From Reclinomonas americana ATCC 50394 (Eukaryota; Jakobida; Jakobea; Jakobida), in contig PS015020.1 in NCBI GenBank assembly GCA_048213135.1, forward strand, positions 1 to 51,410: DNA of 51,410 nt. The letters run 5' to 3'. Below the pieces are notes generated by a model. That model made no database searches. It saw only the letters and a program-made list of their open reading frames with translations, and was not told where the DNA came from. The translations under genes and the position numbers were made by a program. Shown here piece by piece: positions 11,568-24,551 of this stretch. Within the stretch, counting starts at the first letter, position 1. The number at the start of each line of letters is the position of its first letter.

Positions 11568-12647
11568 ATGTCACATCCACTGCCTCCTCCGCGCGTTCAT
11601 CACTTCGGCAACCTCGTGTCGGCATTGGCGATTACGCGCGACTGCCAGCATGTTGTCGTGAGCAATTGGGATACGACTGTGCGTGTTATGTCGCTGGTGA
11701 GTGGCGAGACAGTGCGGCTGTTCGACGGCGTCCGGCCCGTGTGGTCATCCATCGCCTTCACTCCCGATGAGCAGCACATTGTGTGTGGCGCTGGTGACAT
11801 GACTGTGCATGTGTTGTCAGTGGCGACTGGCGAGGAGGTTTGCCAGTTGCAGAACCACACCAATGTGGTGATGAGTGTCGCCGTCTCTCGCGACGGGCAA
11901 CACGTCGTGAGTGGGAGCTATGACAAGACAGTGCGAGTGTGGTCCCTGGCGAGTGGAGAACAAGTGCGACTGTTGACCGGACACACCGACTGGGTAATGT
12001 CGGTCGCCGTCACTCCCAACAACAAGTTCATTGTGAGCGGGGGTGCAGGTCGCGACAAGACAGTGCGGGTGTGGTCACTGGCGACTGGCGAGCAATTGCA
12101 CCGCATGACGTTTGAGGTTCGCTTGCTGTGTGTCGCCGTCACTCCCGACGGTCAGCGCGTGGTGATTGGGAGTGCCGACAACATTGTGCATGTGCGATCG
12201 CTGGTGGGCGATGAAGAGGTGCTGCAACTGACAGGCCACAGCCATCCTGTGCGCTGCGTTGCCGTCTCTCCCGACGGTCAATACGTTGTGAGCGGGAGTG
12301 AGGACTGCACTGTGCGACTGTGGTCGCTGGTGACGGGCGACGAACTCCGACGACTGGAAGGGCACACTCGCCTCGTGTCGTGCGTCGCCATCTCCGCAGA
12401 CATTCTCCACATTGTGAGTGGCAGCCGCGATGACACCATGCGTGTGTGGGCCGCTCCACTCGGTCTGGCCAGTGACGAGTTGAGTCAGGCGCGGGCGGCG
12501 ATGCAAGCAGTGCAGCAGATGCAGCCCGACGAGGAGGAAGAACCGGATTCGCGTTGCTTACCAGAGATGGTTTTGCGGTGCTTCATTGTCGAAGATGCTT
12601 CCGTCGTGCTCAATCGCTGCCGCGGCGACCCTGGGTCGTGGTGGTAA
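11568..12647 (+). CDS. Single-exon seven-repeat WD40 protein
   Basis: The 359-residue frame from the ATG at 11568 (MSHPLPPPRVHHFGN) contains seven WD40 repeats from about residue 10 to 305, enough for one seven-bladed propeller. The repeats share the consensus VAVTPDGQHVVSGS.D.TVRVWSLASGE with the NACHT-WD40 protein at 42-47 kb. Repeats 1, 2 and 5 are more diverged and lack the usual WS dipeptide. A 55-residue C-terminal tail has an acidic DEEEEPD patch and no recognised domain. Unlike its neighbours, the gene is intact without introns. It is convergent with the UBA-Ubl-S74 gene (111 bp between stop codons) and divergent from exportin-T. It may have arisen from the propeller of a STAND gene or be a partner of one; the sequence alone does not say which. 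Confidence 0.85.
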   Translation: MSHPLPPPRVHHFGNLVSALAITRDCQHVVVSNWDTTVRVMSLVSGETVRLFDGVRPVWSSIAFTPDEQHIVCGAGDMTVHVLSVATGEEVCQLQNHTNVVMSVAVSRDGQHVVSGSYDKTVRVWSLASGEQVRLLTGHTDWVMSVAVTPNNKFIVSGGAGRDKTVRVWSLATGEQLHRMTFEVRLLCVAVTPDGQRVVIGSADNIVHVRSLVGDEEVLQLTGHSHPVRCVAVSPDGQYVVSGSEDCTVRLWSLVTGDELRRLEGHTRLVSCVAISADILHIVSGSRDDTMRVWAAPLGLASDELSQARAAMQAVQQMQPDEEEEPDSRCLPEMVLRCFIVEDASVVLNRCRGDPGSWW

Positions 12648-12757
12648 GATACAATGCAAGCACGTAAGCAACTTTTCCCTTCATCCTGTCAACAGTGCAG
12701 TGGTCACGTTTTCATTTTGTCCAAGCGTGATGGAAAATGGTGGCATGAGCACGAGCA

Positions 12758-15091
12758 TCACTGCTTTGGCGCCTTCTCCAGCGCCTCGATACGTGCTTGC
12801 AACATGGTGAGAAGCTCCTGCTGTGCCCGCAGTTGTTTCGCCTGTTGGTCGGCCAGCGACTGCAGCCGATCGCAATCGCGCTCCGCCACCTGCAGCGCCT
12901 CGGTGTGCTCGTTGACGGCATCGATGAGGATCGGGGCGATGCGCTCGTAGGCCACCATTTTGAAGGATGCCGGCGCCGACGACCCACTCGATGGCGGTAC
13001 CTGCGTGTCGACGACCACTCCACCGCACTCCGCGTCGCCAGCCAGAGAAGGGAAGGCGGCCTCCAGTTCTTGCGCCATGACACCGAACTCGCGATCGCCG
13101 GGTGTGTAGCCGACACGCGCAGCCTCGGAATTCCACTCAAATTGGTACGCGTGCACCGCGCGCAGCCGCTCCGACACGCCGCCCTCGAGGCGTCGCAAAT
13201 CGGTCTTGAAGCGCATGTCCGAGCCGCGAATGCTGCAGGGAAAATAGTATCACTTTGAGCGCACCCACCAAGAGACACCCCCACCCACAACGGGTGTTCA
13301 CTCACCGCTGCACAATGGTGACCACGCCCTCGTCCTCGAATGGTACCGATGCAAGTGTGGAGGAGTCCAGCGAGATCTCGCGTCCACGGTACACCAGTCG
13401 CATGTCTTCGTCACTCAGGTGCGCCAGTCGTGGCAACGCAGTGCGGATGGCTGTCAAGTAGAGATGAGTGCTCAAGAAAAGCAAACCTGTACATGCTGCA
13501 CACAGATACGCAACTCTGCTTCAACTGACTGATGGTTTCGTTGGTCATGGCAGTCACTGTGCGATTTTGCGACTGAGCAGAGGCACGGGAGAGGACAAGA
13601 AGAACGGGATCACTTGACAAACCAGTGTGCAAATGCTGAGCATCGCGCACGCGGACGTTGATTCTTCTGCCTTCGGAGCTGGCAGGTGGTTGGGGTCCAT
13701 CGGGCGTGCGATTGCTGTCCTCGGCTGCAGCAGGCGCGGCGGCCGAGGCTGCGGCAGCCGCTGCAGCGGGTGCGGGTGCGGGTGCGTGCGCGGGGAATGC
13801 TGCTGCTGCTGCTGCTGCTGGTGGAGCTGCAGCATCCAGATTGCGCATGGACTGCGGTGGCGCCACCAGGACGGGTCCAGCGGCGGGCGCATTACGCGCA
13901 GCGGCTGCTGCTGCGGGCGGTGCCTGCACTGCGGCGGCGGGCGCGGGTGCTTCCACAGGAGCAGCGGCTGGGACTGGTGCGGCGGCTGGAGCTGCAGCAG
14001 CGGCAGCGGCAGCCGATGCTTCACCACTTGGCTGGTACATGTTGCCGGCAGCGGCGGCAGCTGCTGCTGCTGCAGTGGCTGCCGCTTGTGCCACACGATT
14101 GGCTTCCGCGCGCATGTCCTCCACGTGTTTCTCCGCACGGGCCTTGTCAGTGGAGCGGAAACGTGAACAATCCAGCATGAAGAAACAAACGGAACCCACA
14201 AACACAAACACGCACCAGTTGTTGCTGCAGTCGCTCCACCTGTGCCAGCAGCTCACGCACGTGACGAGCACGGGCCTCCGACTATATAAAACAACCGTGA
14301 GGACACAACACCAGACAGAGAAAGACTCGCGCAAGTCACGGCACCTGACTCTGACTCTCGTCCAGCCGTCGCGTCAACTATGCATTCCAGTGAGACTCCC
14401 CACAACGACAACAACAACGCTGGAAGGACACATACCTCGGCATTCTGCGTCTCCAGCTCCTGCACACGTGCCTGACTCTGCTCCGCACCGACAGCAGCCG
14501 CCTGCGAGATTGTTGGTATTGTCCGAGACACGAGCGCGCTGTGTACACACAAGCAGCACAACGCACCAGTCGCATGAGCAGCACACCAGGGCCGCCAATC
14601 ATCACCGGCTCCGGCTCATCAATGGCATGCACGCTGTCGAGGTAATGCGAGGCGGCTTCCTGTGAACGCAGAGTGGACAACAACAGCACACAACAGAGAA
14701 TGAGAAAGAGTGAGCAAGAAACGCGGTATTGATGGACAGCAGTGAGAGCAGAGAGTGTAAGGAAGAGCATGCGCACAGAGAGTCGGATCACGAGCAGCAG
14801 CAGAAGAGCGATCACGCGGAAAAACACTTGTGATTGCTCATGTTTGTGTCCATGTTCTTCTCACTCTCACTCACTCTCTTTCTCTCTCCCACACGCAACA
14901 TGCACGTTCCAGTTTGCGCGCTCCAGCACTGGTCGCGCTGCATCGCGATCAATCCCACAAATGTCACACATCTCCTGCAGTGCGGCCTCCTGCTCGGTGT
15001 GTGACAGGCGCCCACCACCCGGCTGCTCCGGCACATCACCGCCCACCGGCTGCTGTGCGTTGCCGCCTCCAATGCTATTGGGTCTGCTCAT
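12758..15091 (-). CDS. UBA-like / coiled-coil / ubiquitin-like / S74 intramolecular chaperone protein, copy A
   Basis: Eight exons on the minus strand, start ATG at 15091, stop at 12758. In order: (1) a UBA-like domain of the p47/FAF1 kind (EMCDICGIDRDAARPVLER, then ANWNVH joined to EAASHYLDS); (2) coiled-coil exons (EQSQARVQELETQNAE, RARHVRELLAQVERLQQQL); (3) about 150 residues of Ala/Pro-rich linker; (4) a complete ubiquitin-like fold over three exons (INVRVRDAQHLHT, VTAMTNETISQLKQ, DMRLVYRGREISLD, DEGVVTIVQRIRG); (5) an S74 chaperone domain starting GSDMRFKTDL, with EFGVMAQELEAAFPSLAG and VAYERIAPILIDAVNEH; (6) a C-terminal coiled coil. S74 domains trimerise and cut themselves with a Ser-Lys dyad in an SDxRxK motif. 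Here Ser (codon 13220-13222) and Lys (13205-13207) are both present. The domain order is visible in the sequence; self-cleavage is inferred from the family. A paralogue lies 183 bp upstream. Confidence 0.8.
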
Positions 15092-15273
15092 CGGCTTCTC
15101 CTCAAAGAACGATTGCTGCGATCACAGGACACGAACGCGATTAACTCGTCGCTCGTGTCGCCGTCCCTTCGCGGTTGCTGCTGCTACTGTCCACTTTGCG
15201 TGTAAGGCAGTCTGGCGTTTGCTTACCGTGCGGCATTGCCGAGTTGCGAAGTGTGTTCGGGAATTCAGCCACT

Positions 15274-17874
<2,601 letters not shown>

Positions 17875-18131
17875 CCTCCACCTGTTGTCTTGTGTGTGTG
17901 TGTGTGGCGCTGGCGTGAGCTCTCGGACACGACAAAATGCCGGATTTTGACGGGACAACAGCCTTCCGTCGTTCTTCGTAAGTCCACACACACCGGGTGT
18001 CAACGTCTTCACTTACGTGTGTTTCGACGGGCCAAGAGAGTGCAAAGAGATATGGAGAGAAAAAAAGAGCGAGCAAGCGACACTGACGTGATCTTTTGTC
18101 GTCACTCGTGTAAAATGGGTACTATGGTGGT

Positions 18132-20646
18132 TTAGAGGGCACTTGTGGCCGCCTGTGGGATGCATGCATGCACGATGATGTGTGAGTCGCACACGTATAG
18201 ACCACGGAGAGGATTGGAGCAAGCAAACGCAACTCGCAGCTGCATGTTCTTGGCGATCAGCGGGTGCACGACAATGTCGTCTGGTGTGTGCCACTCGACC
18301 TTGTCGCTGTACCAGCGCTTCGCCGGTGACATCATGCAGCGGGTCTGCGCAACTGCGTGAGTCCGACGCGCAAAAGGATACTTAAAAGGGGAGGTGAAAA
18401 CGCAACAAGGTTGAGGAACATGGCGCAGAGGAAGCCGCCGGCAAATGCAATGCCAATGGACACCACCAGCGTGGCCAATTGGTACGCCGGCTGCTTCTTG
18501 TTGTTGGGGAACAGCAACACAAATGCCTGGCCGTAGTTGATCTCCTTGGCCAGCGCCGTGGCAAACATGCCACCAATGCCGGCAATCACACCGGGGACGC
18601 CGTGCAGGTTGAGCACGCCGCACGTGTCCTTCAGGCCGAACCGGGCGGTCAGGTACGGCGTAATGTACAGGAAGCCAAGAGTGGAGGCGATGCCGGCGCA
18701 GGTGCCGACAATGATGGCAGACTGCACAGGAGGAGGATGGCGGCACGTTCAGTGAACAGCTGAGGAGAGAAGAAGGAGAGAGCTGGCGGGTGAATAGATC
18801 GCAACTCCCGAGCCAATGACCAGATCGGAAGCAGTGCCGACGGCCACACCGCCGCACAGCGTCGCGTTCTGCATGGTCACCATGTCGAACTGGCCCTTGC
18901 ACACGTGAGAGGTGGCCACGGTGGCAATCACGGCACCGAGGAGCGCCAGCACAGTGTTGATGACCACACGGTATTGGTTGTCGCCGGCGAACGCGCCGTT
19001 GAACGATGGCCAGCTGCAAGTACGTGGTGAGCACAAGGGCATGATTGCATCCTAAAACAGCTCACGTGGCAGACGCAACTAGCTGAGCATGGCAAACAGG
19101 GGAGTAATGTGGAGGGGGAAGAGTGAGCACAAAGGCAAGAAACGAGATGGTCAGCAGACAGCGCACTGCACGCAACATCCACAGGAACAGAGTGCCGAGG
19201 AAACCGGTGAGCTCGCTGTTGTAGCGTGTGGCGGCGTCCTCCTGGGAGGAGCGCTGGCGCGCCGCCACCGCGTCCTCCTTCAGGAACTTGGAGAGAGTGA
19301 GGCCGAACACGGCGCCGAACAAGTGAATGTACATGCTGTGGCGAGACGGGACTGTCGTCAGTGTGCTGCACGAGACATCTTTGCGTTTCCCCTCTCTCTC
19401 GCTCACCTGCCGCCAATGTCGGAGGCCTTGAAGTGGTGCTTACCAATGTAGTAGTTGATCGAGTAGAGTGGGATCTCGAGGACGAGAATGTACAGCACTT
19501 GCACAAACGAGACACGGCCAATGACCACGCCCAGCGTGATGAGCACGGCGGCGGCGGCAAAGAGACCCTCGATCAGGATGAGGATGCTGAGCTCGAAGTG
19601 ATGATCCCAATCACCTGTGTGCACCACCTCCCAAAAGGCGACGCACAGCATGCCCCACTGAATGCCGGCAGCCGTGACGAAAAAGGTGAGTCCCAGCGCA
19701 CCAAATCCGTGCGAGCGCATAAACGTCATGAGGAAGCCGAAGCCGACCAACACCATGAGTGCAATGCCCGTGTACATGCTGCGACACACACAGAAAAAGA
19801 AGGGGTGAGCGAACGAGACAGAAGAGAGAGACACGACTGCGGAGAGTGGAGATTCTCAACTCGTAGAAATCAGTGACACGAGCAGGCGCGCCACTCTGCG
19901 CGGCACTGAGCACGGCAAAGTCGTAGGCCGTGAGGCGCCAGAAGAGAATGATCATCACCGTCTCGAAGAGCAGCGCCGGAATGACAGTCAACAGGCGGTC
20001 GCAGAACGACGAGTGCGGGTGCGCCTCTGTCACGTCATCAATGCCACCATCATGCGTCGTACCCTTGTCATCGTGCGGGAGTGGGTACACTCGCTGCGCG
20101 ACGGACTCGCGATGCGCAATGTTGCTGGCCTCTTGCAGGTACTCCGTAATCTGCACGCCAGAGTGAGCGCATTGGGAGTGGGAGAGGGAGGGAGGGAGAG
20201 TCTCTGCGTACCTTTTCACTCTTGCGGCGCGCCTTGGCCAGCGCCACCTCTGCAGTGTCCACCTCGTGCGGCGCCACAGTGGCATCCGACAGTTTGTCTG
20301 CGCGTCGTGTGAGTGCAATGTGGGGCACAAACAGGAAGGGAGAGCGCAACTGTTCAAATCGTCGACTGCATGCTGCTCTCTTTGCTTGAGCCTCTGCGCG
20401 TGTGTGTGCGACAATGAGCACTGCGCGCGCACCAGCAACAGCAACGACGACTATGAGAAGCATTACCTCTGCATGCTGCGCTACTTCGGTCACCAAACTG
20501 CACACAGCGCGCATCAGTTCAATTGGGCTCACGTAAGCATGCACGCACTCCACTCTGCGCACATACCGGTTCGCCGCCTCCTTGTTGTTCCCGCCCAATG
20601 GCCACGCGCCATGCGGCTGGCCCAGCTCTCGCATCTCATAGTCCAT
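18132..20646 (-). CDS. Rh-type ammonium/ammonia transporter with a cytosolic N-terminal extension
   Basis: Rh glycoprotein family (SLC42) channel moving NH3/NH4+ across a membrane. The start is probably the ATG at 20646 (MDYEMRELGQPHGAW). A charged N-terminal extension of about 100 residues precedes the first membrane helix (IPALLFETVMIILFWRL). Family blocks in order: MVLVGFGFLMTFMRSHGFGA, KASDIGG joined to MYIHLFGAVFGL (first pore His), LTGFLGTLFLW, WPSFNGAFAGDNQYR, LCGGVAVGTASDLVIGSG, KDTCGVLNLHGVPG (second pore His) and a C-terminal VEWHTPDDIVVHP. Both conduction histidines are present. Most introns start GTTGCG or GTGCG. The exon joint at FLW-WPSFN is discussed as a finding. The paralogue at 20785 is divergent with 138 bp between the start codons. 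The first N-terminal exon joints (20340-20560) are uncertain. Confidence 0.85.
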
Positions 20647-20784
20647 TCTCGCTTGGTTGGCAAGACACACTGACTCTCCCTTTCTTAAAATTTCCCCGGT
20701 CCAAAAAGACACCTGGTCGCCACTGCCTAATTCGGCGCAACGAAAGGAGTTAGTGCGCTTGAAGAGAGCGAGTGAGCTGAGAAA
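20647..20784. promoter_or_regulatory. Divergent promoter region shared by two Rh transporter genes
   Basis: 138 bp lie between the start codons of two divergently transcribed paralogues. A TTTCTTAAAATTTCC stretch near 20681-20696 is the most A/T-rich part. Coordinated expression is inferred from the spacing. Confidence 0.4.
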
Positions 20785-23578
20785 ATGGCGCACACAAGCA
20801 ATGAGTTGCGTGTCTCTCTCTGTGTGCATGAGTGTGCGTGCGTGTTGCTCATTGTGTGCATGTGTGCATGCAGTCAACTGTCGCGTCAACTGGCGTCACT
20901 GAGCGCGCAGGAGATTTCCACGCTGGAGGCCCTCTCTCGTTCCGTACACTTTGCTGGTGCACACTGGTGTGCAAGTGCGTGACTTGTGTGTCATGCATGC
21001 ACGCGCGCAGGCACTCTTGCGGCGGAGGGAGATTCGCATGCGCAGGTGGCGGAGCTGGAGCGCAACCTCATTGAGCTGCGCCAGCGCCGCAATCGAGTTG
21101 CGTGTGTGTGTTCGCTTTGTTGCTGCATCACTGTCGGCTTGCAATTGAACCTGCGCTGCATGGACGCGCAGTTGATGGAGGTCGACCGCGACATTCAGCA
21201 TGCGCGCTCCAAGACCATGAGCGCGCACGATCATCACATTGCGCGCTCGTGGACGTCGCGTGTGACGGATCTCTTCCTCCCACTCATCATCTTCCAAGTC
21301 TCCATTATCATTCTCTACTTTACGCTCACGGATTACTCGAATGGCCTCTCCATTCCCGATCAAGTCGGCCCCGAGTTCCGCGTTGCCTCGTTTTACACTT
21401 TCTACAGTGGTTGCGTCACACAACTCACCATCACTTTTTTTCCGTGTGTGAGTGGTGTGCATCCAAACTGACGTCTGTGCGGCATGCCACAGGCATTTGC
21501 ATCATGACATTCATTGGTGTGTGAGACGCACGCATGCAGATCTCCCTGCTTTTTCCGTACATGTCTCGATGCCGAATCTCTCATTTCCGCTCTCTCGCTC
21601 TCACACAGGCTTCGGCTACCTCATGACCTTCCTGCGTCGCTACGGCTTTGGCGCGCTCGGATTCACCATGATTCTGGCCGCGGTGTGCATTGAGTGGGGT
21701 ATCCTGACGGAGGCGTTTTGGCACAATGTGGCCACGGGCCACTGGGAGACACTGTCGCTGAGTGTGAACAACCTCATCCTCGGCAACTTTGCCGCTATCA
21801 CGTTCCTCATCAGCTTTGGCGCCCTCATCNNNNNNNNNNNNNNNNNNNNCGTGGATGACCATGCTGCAAAAGGGGAGTGCGTCAGATTTTTCCTTCTTCT
21901 CCAATTCGTCGCAAATCACCGGCTCTCCCAAATGCCAAACAAATCACTTCTTTCCTGTTTTTTTCTCCCACTGCCCATCTCTTCTCTCTCCTCTTTTCCC
22001 TCCCCGTCCCCCGCACACACCTGCCACCAATGTCGACGGCGCGCAGCTTGAGCAGGCAGATGAAGCCGTTGAGAGAGTAGAAGAACATCTCCATGATGGC
22101 CAAGTAGAACATTTGCGTCGGCGTGACCTTGCCNNNNNNNNNNNNNNNNNNNNNNNNNNNNNNNNNNNNNNNNNNNNNNNNNNNNNNNNNNNNNNNNNNN
22201 NNNNNNNNNNNNNNNNNNNNNNNNNNNNNNNNNNNNNNNNNNNNNNNNNNNNNNNNNNNNNNNNNNNNNNNNNNNNNNNNNNNNNNNNNNNNNNNNNNNN
22301 NNNNNNNNNNNNNNNNNNNNNNNNNNNNNNNNNNNNAGTTCGGTGCCTTCTTTGGTCTGGCGGCCAGCATGGTACTGTCGCCGAAGGAGGCCAAGACCGC
22401 GTCTGATCGCGCCTCCAGCTACCAGAGCGACATGTGAGTGTGTGTGTGATTTGCAAACCTGTCAGAGACACTTCGCGTGCGCTGTTCGTCTCACCACTCT
22501 GTCCTTGCTTGTTCGCAGTTTCGCCGTCATTGGAACGTTCTTCCTGTGGATGTTGCGTGCCCGTTGCCTCTCTCTTTTCTTGTTCGTTTCATTTTCCTGA
22601 CATGCTGCTCTCCTTTTTGCAGTTAGTTTCGTGGGCACACCACTGCAGCGGCGGCCTTCTCCCATGTCTTCCTCGCTTTCGTGCTCACTTATTTGTCGTG
22701 CAGCTGGCCGTCGTTCAACGCCGCCATCGCTGGCAACTCGCAGTTCCGCGTCGTCATCAACACCGTGCTGTCGCTGTCGGGCAGCGTCATCAGCACCTTC
22801 GCCATGAGCAAGCTTACCAACGGTCACTTTGATATGGTCATGATCCAGAACGCCACTCTGGCTGGCGGTGTCGCTGTCGGCACGTCGTCGGATCTTATTA
22901 TCGGGCCTGGTGTTGCGTCTCACCATTTCCTATTTTTTCCGATCCAACACCTCACTCCCCACTGCTCCTGCTCACGCACAGGGCGCCGCCACGATTGGCA
23001 CCGTCGCTGGCATTCTGTCGTGCATCACCTACAAGTACATTATTCCGTTCCTGGAGCGCACCATTGGTCTGCAGGACACGTGCGGCGTGCTGGCGCTGCA
23101 CGGCTTGCCCGGCATTCTCGGCGGTATCTCGGGTGTGGTCAGCACGGCCACGGCCTCCTCCATTGTGTACGGCCAGGACTTCAACTCGCTGTTCGTCCGC
23201 GGCGATGACCAGGCCCTGTACCAGTTGGCCGCCACTGGCATCAGTCTGGCCATGGCCCTCGGCTGCGGCGCATTCAGTGCCTTCATTGTGCGCGTCTTCT
23301 GCCCCACGGTGCCGCCAAAGGACCAGCTGTTCCAGGATCACACCGAGTGGCACGTGCCGGACGACTACAACGCCGTGCCGAAGCAGCCCGAGTTCGCCAT
23401 GTGGCTGTGCCACGACGCCGGCAGCGCCATTGGCAAGCGCAACAGCAACATTTCGTTTGCGCACCACGACGACGACGACGAGGCCAGTGCACCGCTGGTC
23501 GTCAACGGACACAACATCCACGCTCACGCTGCGTCGCCTCGTGATGGCAGCCACTCGGCCAGGAGCGACCGCGTGTAA
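20785..23578 (+). CDS. Rh-type ammonium/ammonia transporter, second copy, interrupted by an inverted contig
   Basis: Paralogue of the gene at 18132-20646. The ATG at 20785 starts a short exon (MAHTSNE), followed by charged heptad-like exons (QVAELERNLIELRQRRNR, LMEVDRDIQHARSKTM) that form a cytosolic coiled coil. Membrane blocks then follow: LFLPLIIFQVSIIILYF, CIMTFIG joined to FGYLMTFLRRYGFGALG, and NFAAITFLISFGALI up to a 20-N gap at 21830. After a second gap the gene resumes with FGAFFGLAASMVLS, FAVIGTFFLW, WPSFNAAIAGNSQFR, LAGGVAVGTSSDLIIGPG, QDTCGVLALHGLPG (second pore His) and a soluble tail ending RSDRV at 23578. The missing segment is on the opposite strand at 21850-22133. The first pore His should lie inside the 22134-22336 gap. 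Introns at 20805, 21097, 21410, 22552 and 22912 all begin GTTGCG. Confidence 0.85.
21850..22133 (-). other. Inverted contig carrying an internal exon of the plus-strand Rh gene
   Basis: Read on the minus strand, 22133 to about 22040 encodes GKVTPTQMFYLAIMEMFFYS and then LKLRAVDIGG, followed by a GTGTGTG donor. This is exactly the segment missing from the plus-strand Rh gene between SFGALI (ending 21829) and FGAFFGL (from 22337). N gaps of 20 and 203 bases bound it. Flipping the contig restores the family sequence with no missing residues at the left junction. Confidence 0.85.
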
Positions 23579-24551
23579 AACATGCGTGTGGGGGGAGAGA
23601 TAGAGAGAGGAGAGGGAGAGAGAGGGAATAAGTGATTGTGAGTAGGCAGGTAGAAATGATCCCTCCGCCGTCTCAGTCTCAGTTGGGGTTTTTTTGAGGT
23701 TCTTCTTCTTCTTCTTTTTTTTAGTGAAAGGTGCGTACACACCATCATGACGTTGTCGCGGAGGGAGGCGGGAGGGGGGAAAGAGATGGAAGAGAGGGTG
23801 TCGTAGATGGTAAGGACCAGAAAAATGAATGGAAGACGCGAAGTGGAAATGACGAGGGACGAAGAGCGAGAGGAGGCAAAGAGAACAAGGAAAGAAAGCA
23901 ACAGATAGGCACATCGACAAGCCGCTCGATGTAAGGGAGTGGAGACGTACCGCACGGCGTGGAGTGTGACGGGCCTCACTGCGGGCATGGAATTCGCTTG
24001 ATCGTTGTCCAATGTTCACTTCACATTCTTAGGTCACCACCGCGAGGCATCGCTGCTGCAGCGTAGATTTGATGTATCGTATGCGACAGCAGAAAACGCC
24101 GGCGCCGATACCACGGTTCCGGATCCGGTCATGCTTCGCAGTTGTTTGCCTGGCGTTGGACTTCAAGCGCAAGATTGGATGCAGAAAAAACACAGCTCCC
24201 GTCAACAGGATGTTGTGCTGATGCTTTGGAGGCAGCGTGGTGGGCTCGTCCGTTTCTTTGTAACCTCGCGCGATTGACAGAATACAGTGGAATTTTCATG
24301 GCCTCCATCACATTTTGTCGGTGAGTAACGCGGTGGCCACGACGCCACACTTTCACTCAGCACACACACCACTCTCTCCTCTCCCTCGCTTGCTGCCCAC
24401 TCTCACCCACTCGTCATGTCTAATTTTCTCACTTGCTCTCTCTCTCGCCATGCCTCCTCGCTCCCTCCCCTCCTCGCCCTTCTCCTTGTGCTCACTGATG
24501 CCATCCCCACCACCATCACAGTTTCCCTTCAACAAAAAACAATCAGCAATC
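23579..24551. other. Intergenic region without a recognised gene
   Basis: The stretch contains purine-rich low-complexity sequence (about 23590-23640 and 23755-23910) and a homopyrimidine run near 23690-23720. No exon has supporting homology. The last 100 bases before 24552 may hold a 5' untranslated intron of the small gene: ACCATCACAG is followed by an A-rich leader. Confidence 0.5.

Noticed and set aside
14860-15091. GC donor (GTT|GCGTG) as the general rule for GTTGCGT introns
   Set aside because: The UBA-like helix register (W plus five to Ala) and the Rh IIGPG-GAATIG joint fit a GT cut; only the FLW-WPSFN intron favours GC.
12758-15091. Phage insertion as the source of the S74 domains
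   Set aside because: No other phage-like gene is present. The domains are in multi-exon genes fused in frame to ubiquitin-like folds, and eukaryotic S74/ICA domains (MYRF) are established.
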